From contig JAVXUO010002567.1 of NCBI GenBank assembly GCA_033065855.1, positions 186,001 to 250,000 of the forward strand: 64,000 nucleotides of DNA, given 5' to 3'. This DNA is from Escallonia rubra. Taxonomy: Eukaryota > Streptophyta > Magnoliopsida > Escalloniales > Escalloniaceae. Of the stretch, positions 59,112 to 64,000 are shown piece by piece. The translations under genes were made by a program, and so were the position numbers. Every line of letters starts with the position of its first letter. Position 1 is the stretch's first letter. The notes beneath the pieces are model-generated. The model ran no database searches and was not told the origin of the DNA. It was given only the letters and a program-made list of their open reading frames with translations.

Positions 59112-61352
59112 ATGTCTGATTTCGTGTCGAGCTCCAACACCCCCGTAGATGCTAGTGATCCGTATCTAGGACGAACCTTTCAAACATTCGAGGAAGCTGG
59201 AGAATGTTTTCGAGCGTATTCATTGAGGGTTGGATTTGTCATTAGAATAAAGACTTCAAGAACGAGCAACATAACGAGAAAGATATGCTCTCACTTATAC
59301 GAGTGCCATAGGGCCAGAAACCCAGTGCAAAATGAGACACGCATAGGCAACGATGACAGTGATGACGAAATAGGATATTCGTGCAGAAGACGGGACTTCT
59401 TTGCGCGAACGAATTGCCAGGTCAAGATGTTCATAAGCTATAAAGCCAAGCAAGATCATTGGCTTATTACCAGCCTGGAACTGGCACACAATCACCCGTT
59501 AGTAACCCCTTCTAATGTGAGTGAGATGCATCAACACAAGAAGATGGGAAAGGTCGCGAGGAGCCTCATTCACACAATGAGCGATGCGCGACTAGGACCT
59601 ACCGACATGATTAATGTTCTTGCTGAACAGGCCGGGGGAATTCAAAATTTAAACTTTAACACGACAGACGTTCGCAACGCGGTCCGAACCCATAGACGAG
59701 CCGCGTATGACCTCAATGATGCTCAAGCCACAATGAGCCTATTGAAGCGGATGCAGATGGAGGACCCGCAGTTTACCTTCGATTATAAACTTGACGACGA
59801 GCATCGTGTTAGCACAATTTTTTGGGTCGACGGTCGTTCGAGGCTTGCTTATAAGCATTTTGGGGATGTCGTGACTTTCGACACCACATACCGTACCAAC
59901 AAGTACTCGATGTCGTTTGCCCCTTTCACGGGGGTCAATCATCATTATCACTCCATCCTGTTCGGGTTCGCCTTGTTAAGGGACGAGAGCGAGAGTTCTT
60001 TTGAATGGTTGTTTAATGTGTGGCTGGAAGCCATGAACTTCAAAGCACCCAACGTTATCATCACCGATCAAGATTTGGCAATGAAGAAGGCTATTGCCAC
60101 CGTCTTCCCAGATACTCGACACAACTTGTGCACTTGGCACATAAGCAACAAATACCCCGAACGTTTGCATCACGTGTACGCAAAGTTTCCAGACTTTAAA
60201 CAGGATTTTGACACGTGCGTTAGCAAGTCGTTAACGATTGAGGAATTTGAGGAGAGGTGGGAAAAGCTTGTTGAGGATTACTCATTGCAAGACAACGGGT
60301 GGCTCCAACACTTGTACGAGCTCAAAGAGCAATGGATTGGCGTTTACACGAGGAGGCATTTTTCTGCGGGCATGAAAACGACGAGCAGCAGTGAATCTAT
60401 GAATGCCACGTTCGATAGTTACATGGGTACAGCTACCAATTTGAAGAGTTTCGTCACATCCGCACAAAAAGCGGTTGCGTCGTTGTTCGTGAAAGAAAGG
60501 GCTACAGACTTTGCAACCACGTACAAACAGAGGAGAAGGTTGCTTGAGACCCCGCTGGAGCTGAACGGTGCCAAAGTCTATACGAAGGAGATCTTCTTGC
60601 TATACCAAGTAGAGCTGCAGAAATCGGGACGGTACTGTATAAACAAGGTGGCAGAAAAGTCTACGCGTGAGTACAAGGTTTATTCGCTCGTGAATGACCT
60701 CGTTCCTGAGAAGCTGCGCAGAATGTATACGGTGAGCCACGACACATTGACGGACTCGGTGACATGTGTTTGCAAGAAGTTTGAGTTCCATGGCATCCTG
60801 TGTAGACACATTCTGCGCTTTTTCACCCAGAAGAATATCAGGACAATCCCCGATAAATACGTCTTGCCACGGTGGACGAAAGGTGCTAACAGGTTGCACG
60901 GTACCATTGCCTTTCCGGAGCACCCGTATACTGACTTTGAAGAATCGGAGACGTTGCGGTATAATCATCTGGTGTCGAGTTTCACCCGTTTGTCCGTAAA
61001 GGCTGCTGCTTCAATGGTCGGTTATAAACATCTCCTCGAGGTAGCTCAGCAGCAAGAGCCCATCGTCGACCAGTTGGAAGCAGCTTCAGTCACCAATGCG
61101 ATTGACACCGAGCCTACGACGGAGGTATCAGAAGATGACGAGCCGGGGGAAGAAGACGACAATGATATTCGGCCGTTGGATCCAATTATATCGCAAACGA
61201 AAGGCCGCAAGAGATCTACGCGGATGAAAAGCTCTATTGAAACGGCAACTCAACCTAAAAAGCTGCGAAGGTGTGCATTGTGCAACAAAATGACCGACCA
61301 CAACAAGCGGAACCATTACAAGGCACTGGGGATAACTTCAGGGGGTTTGTAA
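59112..61352 (+). CDS. FAR1-related / Mutator-like transposase, intact 746-aa frame
   Basis: An uninterrupted single-exon frame. Residues about 20-130 form a FAR1-type DNA-binding domain (FEEAGECFRAYSLRVGFVIR, CSHLYECHR, RTNCQVKMFI, LAHNHPL). A MULE catalytic domain follows at about 245-345 (VVTFDTTYRTNKY, VIITDQDLAMKKAI, then C340-TW-H343) and continues to SSSESMN. The expected DDE residues D257, D319 and E428 are all present. A SWIM zinc finger, C552-V-C554..C564-R-H566, lies near 550-570. The tail is acidic, then basic, and ends with a modified knuckle CALCNKMTDHNKRNHY. Proteins of this build are either transposases of FAR1-type MULEs or host FHY3/FAR1/FRS transcription factors derived from them. 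The flanking palindromes and neighbouring PMD and B3 sequences favour a mobile element; the clean frame is compatible with either. Its 5' leader seems to have an intron. Confidence 0.93.
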   Translation: MSDFVSSSNTPVDASDPYLGRTFQTFEEAGECFRAYSLRVGFVIRIKTSRTSNITRKICSHLYECHRARNPVQNETRIGNDDSDDEIGYSCRRRDFFARTNCQVKMFISYKAKQDHWLITSLELAHNHPLVTPSNVSEMHQHKKMGKVARSLIHTMSDARLGPTDMINVLAEQAGGIQNLNFNTTDVRNAVRTHRRAAYDLNDAQATMSLLKRMQMEDPQFTFDYKLDDEHRVSTIFWVDGRSRLAYKHFGDVVTFDTTYRTNKYSMSFAPFTGVNHHYHSILFGFALLRDESESSFEWLFNVWLEAMNFKAPNVIITDQDLAMKKAIATVFPDTRHNLCTWHISNKYPERLHHVYAKFPDFKQDFDTCVSKSLTIEEFEERWEKLVEDYSLQDNGWLQHLYELKEQWIGVYTRRHFSAGMKTTSSSESMNATFDSYMGTATNLKSFVTSAQKAVASLFVKERATDFATTYKQRRRLLETPLELNGAKVYTKEIFLLYQVELQKSGRYCINKVAEKSTREYKVYSLVNDLVPEKLRRMYTVSHDTLTDSVTCVCKKFEFHGILCRHILRFFTQKNIRTIPDKYVLPRWTKGANRLHGTIAFPEHPYTDFEESETLRYNHLVSSFTRLSVKAAASMVGYKHLLEVAQQQEPIVDQLEAASVTNAIDTEPTTEVSEDDEPGEEDDNDIRPLDPIISQTKGRKRSTRMKSSIETATQPKKLRRCALCNKMTDHNKRNHYKALGITSGGL

Positions 61353-61552
61353 GACGGGGAAAAAGGTGACGCCGAAGATGAGGACGAACAAGCTGCAGTG
61401 GACCTTTAATTTTTTGTATAAGTTTGACATTTGTAATAATTTTCGGAGGGATAATTTTTCGACCGAATACTGCAATTTTTAAAAAATGGACCTATGAGAG
61501 GCCATCGAATCAAATCTAAAGTCTTTATTTAAATTTTTTTTTTGTAAGCCCC
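61353..61552 (+). other. 3' flank of the transposase gene
   Basis: A 200-bp AT-rich stretch, probably 3' untranslated region, between the stop codon and the palindrome array. No separate gene is seen. Confidence 0.5.
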
Positions 61553-61855
61553 GTCCGCTATACAATGTAGCGGACGTCATCGCAGGCAAACTTTTGGTCT
61601 TCTTTTATGTCCGCTATACAATGTAGCGGACGTCATCGATTAAAAACTTTTGGTATTCTTTTATGTCCGCTATACAATGTAGCGGACGTCATCGCAGTAA
61701 AACTTTTGGTCTTCTTTTATGTCCGCTATACAATATAGCGGACGTCATCGCAATAAAACTTTTGGTCTTCTTTTATGTCCGCTATACAATATAGCGGACG
61801 TCATCGAAGAAAAACTTTTGGTATTCTTTTATGTCTACTATACAATGTAGCGGAT
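61553..61855. repeat. Six-copy 56-bp tandem array, each unit with a 23-nt palindrome
   Basis: Palindromes start at 61553, 61609, 61665, 61721, 61777 and 61833, an exact 56-bp period. Each unit is the palindrome (GTCCGCTATAC..GTAGCGGAC or ..ATAGCGGAC), then GTCATCG, a short variable 5-9 nt, then AAACTTTTGGT and a CTTCTTTTAT-type tail. The last palindrome is degenerate (GTCTACTATAC). The array begins 200 bp after the transposase stop codon. Confidence 0.95.
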
Positions 61856-62016
61856 AACTCTATCCTATTATATATATTAATCATATCGGGCAATCAGCTG
61901 TTATCAGTCCGCTGAGGGCACTTTCTCTGTCTCGAACATCTAGCCCAGGCCGCTACTCCATCTCCGGTGACCCACAACTCCGGCGATAAACCGTCCTCTC
62001 CTCAACGCCGACCTCG

Positions 62017-62479
62017 ATGGCTTCTGGATCGGAGACCACCTACGATTTTATTGGCAACTTGCACCTGACAGGCAAACACTTTTTCAAAGTCGTGATGTCG
62101 AGGTTTGAGAATGAACTTGTAGGCCATCCCTCTTTCTATGTATTTTCGTGTGTTAAAAGTTTGATCTTTTGGTTTAAAACTAACCTATTTTTTGTATTGT
62201 GTTTGTTAGGACATACAGGAAGCCTTGACCAATCAATTTACAACAATTCATGACAATGCAAGATTATATAGCCGCAAGGGGGCATGGCAGGTTGAAATCA
62301 AGCTGAAGCCCGGTCGACCCCAAAAAAAGCAATTTTCAGAGGGTTAGAACGTCTTCGTACGCCAGCATGGCCTCGAACTCGGGGACTTTGTAGTGTTTGA
62401 ACACCTTGGGTGGTGGGATTTTCAAGTTGTAATCTTTGATCGGAGCACTTGTGAAAAAATTTCTTTCCCCCAATGTGAA
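62017..62479 (+). pseudogene. B3 DNA-binding domain gene (REM-like), broken by one stop
   Basis: Two exons, 62017-62118 and 62210-62479, join in phase. Exon 1 gives MASGSETTYDFIGN..KHFFKVVMSRFENEL. Exon 2 gives DIQEALTNQFTTIHDNARLY, then KGAWQVEIKLKPGR, FSEG, a TAG stop at 62345-62347, and in the same frame NVFVRQHGLELGDFVVFEHL and FQVVIFDRSTCEK. This is a near-complete plant B3 domain, which binds DNA in the major groove. The stop sits where B3 proteins have a conserved Trp (EGW), so a single TGG-to-TAG change explains it. The sequence before the ATG looks like a gene leader (CCGGTGACCCACAACTCCGG). Without the stop the protein would be only about 123 residues, a single domain. Confidence 0.8.
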
Positions 62480-62554
62480 CCCTAATTTATTATTAATAAA
62501 TTAATTTATGTTCTTGTTCATTGTGTTTCGAAATTTTTCCTCGCTTAATTGTGC

Positions 62555-62675
62555 TTAATTGTGTCGTTTGAGATTCCCTCGATATATTGAGATCGTTGAT
62601 TGTGAATCGTACGTTAATTGTGTCGTTTGAGATTCCCTCGATATATTGAGATCGTTGATTGTGAATCGTACGTTA
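62555..62675 (+). repeat. 59-bp tandem duplication, two nearly identical copies
   Basis: TTAATTGTGTCGTTTGAGAT begins at 62555 and again at 62614. The copies are identical by eye over the full 59 bp and end GTGAATCGTACG. A partial third copy (GATATTGAGATTGTTGATTC) follows at about 62688-62707. Confidence 0.9.
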
Positions 62676-62728
62676 CTCATTGTTTATCGATATTGAGATT
62701 GTTGATTCTGATGCCAAAACAAGTCTTC

Positions 62729-62763
62729 GGGGCGCCAATTTATTAAAACAGCATTATGCTACA
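62729..62763 (+). repeat. Extra direct copy of the inverted-repeat arm tip
   Basis: GGCGCCAATTTATTAAAAC followed by GCATTATGCTACA at 62729-62763 repeats the first ~33 bp of the left arm at 62786, in the same orientation. The two copies share the lead-in AAAACAAGYCTT. Together with the right arm, this tip sequence occurs three times within 550 bp. Confidence 0.85.
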
Positions 62764-62785
62764 ATGCGACTAAAACAAGCCTTTG

Positions 62786-63270
62786 GGCGCCAATTTATTA
62801 AAACTGCATTACGCTACACCAACTAGCTCTACTACATAGCGGACATAAGGCCTCCGCTTAGGCCGGGGTTCGGGAAGGTCGGATCTAAGTGTCTGGTCCG
62901 TGCCAACCATTTTCTGGTCCAAGTTGCAGACAATGATCTGCTGCACCACTATGACGTAAGATCCTCAATTGTGCACCTTTCTGCTTGGTCATGTATTCTG
63001 CGGGGCTGTCCGCTATACTATATAGCGGACATAGATAGGAGAAAAAAAAACTAAGTGTTGGGGACTTTCCCTCTACGGGGCTGTCCGCTATACTATATAG
63101 CGGACCTAGGAGAGAAAAATGGTTGTCTGCAACTTGGACCAGAAAATGGTTGGCACGGACCAGACACTTAGTTCCAACCTTCCCGAACCCCGGCCTAAGC
63201 GGAGGCCTTATGTCCGCTATGTAGTAGAGCTAGTTGGTGTAGCGTAATGCAGTTTTAATAAATTGGCGCC
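62786..63270. repeat. Inverted repeat with 148-bp arms and a 189-bp loop
   Basis: The left arm 62786-62933 (GGCGCCAATTTATT.. to ..AAGTTGCAGACAA) is the reverse complement of 63123-63270 with only about two to three mismatches (GGTCGGATCT against GGTTGGAACT). The 189-bp loop holds two perfect 23-nt palindromes (63008-63030 and 63083-63105), each preceded by GGGGCT. The outer end of the right arm contains the last codons and stop of the PMD gene. Confidence 0.95.
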
Positions 63271-64000
63271 AAACGTATGTACGGTGCCCAACACAATTGG
63301 CCCGGAGATAGGTGGTCGAACTCCCCTCGATAGAACGTGATGTTGTGATGGGGATCGACTCTCCTGCGGTAGTGGCTATATAGCCGGCTGTACTCCCAAG
63401 CACGCAACTGAGGCCACACTCTATCGGTTCTATCCCTACGCGTCGGTGCACCGGGAGCAAGGTGTTCATAAGACCACACCTGAGAACATGGACAAATTAT
63501 ATTTATATCGTTGATTCAACAAAAGCAAAAACAAAAAAAAAACAATAACAAAGACAGGATTTATATGATATACCTGCAATAGCGAGAGACATGCACATAT
63601 GGCTTTGGAGTCGGGCCTCGTTGCCTTGTGCAATGCTCGGTACAGATACGAAAGAACCGCTGCACCCCATGCATAATCTCCAACCTCAGCCAGGTTACCT
63701 AACAACGGTAAATATTTCATGCTGGCCGTGTTCTTCAACGTCGTTGGGAATAAAATTGCCCCCATCACCCACCAGAGGAAGGCTTTTGTATAAAGCACAA
63801 GCTCACGGCCCGTATAGTTTTCCGGCAAAACCCCGTACTTATCTACCACTTCAACTTTATACCACCACTGCTAAATTGATCCTGGGGTATCGAAGTGAGG
63901 AAGTCCCTAGCGGTTCTCGTCTTCGTTGCTTCTGACGGAGGAGCAATTACCGGCCGCCCCGTCACCGGTAACCCTAAGATGAACCCTACATCTTCTAGGG
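63255..64000 (-). CDS. Plant mobile domain (PMD, MAIN-like) protein, 3' part
   Basis: The gene runs in from beyond the right edge on the minus strand. The last exon is 63479-63255, reading VWSYEHLAPGAPTRRDRTDR to LSPGQLCWAPYIRLAPIY and a stop. The exon before ends at 63574 (..CACLSLLQ|GTATAT donor) and reads back through KYGVLPENYTGRELVLYTKA, ILFPTTLKNTASMKYLPLL and GDYAWGAAVLSYLYRAL. Further upstream (63877-64000) another frame reads LEDVGFILGLPVTGRPV. These are core motifs of the PMD family (LEDV..LLGLPV.GRPV; YLPLL.DL.EVG.YSWGSAVLAYLYR). The two upstream frames differ by phase, so an unseen intron (acceptor TTTAGCAG near 63877) or a frameshift separates them. PMD proteins occur both as host genes involved in silencing and meristem maintenance (MAIN, MAIL1) and as passengers of plant transposons; this setting favours the latter. 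Confidence 0.8.

Larger units (their letters stand above)
58116..64000. mobile_element. Composite block with a FAR1/MULE transposase, palindrome arrays, B3 and PMD genes (right end outside window)
   Basis: The grouping is inferred. The same 23-nt palindrome (arms GTCCGCTATAC and GTAGCGGAC) appears five times in full or degenerate form left of the transposase, six times just right of it, and twice in the loop of the inverted repeat at 62786-63270. Its outer half-sites also lie in the inverted-repeat arms. Genes inside are the transposase (59112-61352), a B3 pseudogene (62017-62479) and a PMD gene (minus, from 63255). The left border is taken at GGGAGCTGATCCGTTGAGAG after a (TA)n run. No matching right terminal repeat is in the window, so mobility as a single unit is unproven. 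Confidence 0.5.

Noticed and set aside
60282..60968. Minus-strand frames of 60-122 codons across the FAR1-type gene
   Set aside because: Shadows of the intact plus-strand 746-residue frame; no independent motifs.
61553..61855. Regularly spaced palindromic repeats resembling a CRISPR array
   Set aside because: The linkers are nearly identical instead of unique spacers, the host is a plant, and there are no cas genes. It is a tandem satellite-like array.

Overview
The window is a piece of a flowering-plant nuclear genome, most likely a eudicot. The evidence is plant-only gene families (a DYW-class PPR protein, plastid/mitochondrial-type targeting, a plant B3 domain, FAR1-type and PMD proteins), spliced genes with GT-AG introns of plant type, and a dense load of plant transposons (Copia, chromovirus-like Gypsy LTRs, MULEs, hATs, a LINE-like insert). 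No bacterial, organellar or viral gene set is visible. The species cannot be named from the sequence.

Layout. 1-7824: remains of a SIRE/Maximus-like Copia retrotransposon (gag, polypurine tract, 3' LTR) with a complete 3850-bp Gypsy-type solo LTR inserted in it, followed by a second 3' piece of the same LTR family. 7825-16430: two degenerate MuDR-type MULE transposase copies lying back to back, minus (8690-11400) then plus (12331-16430); the second is split by a 1772-bp hAT element that carries a captured F-box exon. 16996-19275: a TIR element with a MULE zinc-knuckle remnant. 20063-22069: a complete DYW-class PPR gene on the minus strand. 26014-40099: an apparently complete nine-exon gene for CTP:phosphoethanolamine cytidylyltransferase (421 aa), whose introns hold several transposons. 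43933-46360: a MULE-like element carrying an ARP6 fragment (a Pack-MULE). 47865-49006: a LINE-like insertion with a 15-bp target duplication. 50798-52592: a three-exon gene for an uncharacterised 229-aa acidic plant protein. 53594-56661: another MULE-like element, with a 1833-bp hAT nested in it. 58116-64000: a distinct block holding an intact 746-aa FAR1/MULE-type transposase gene, arrays of a 23-nt palindrome on both sides of it, a B3-domain pseudogene, a 148-bp-arm inverted repeat, and the 3' part of a PMD (MAIN-like) gene running off the right edge.

How it fits together. Three ordinary host genes (PPR editing factor, PECT1, the 229-aa protein) sit as islands in nested transposon debris. 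Exact target-site duplications fix the borders of six insertions: 5 bp for the Gypsy LTR; 8 bp for three hAT-like elements; 9 bp for the 53.6-kb MULE; 15 bp for the LINE-like element. At least three elements have picked up pieces of host genes with exon-intron borders preserved. The right-hand 6 kb is the most unusual part: an intact DDE transposase reading frame, shared palindromic repeats and an inverted repeat that overlaps the end of the PMD gene suggest one large mobile or recently mobile unit whose right end lies beyond the window.
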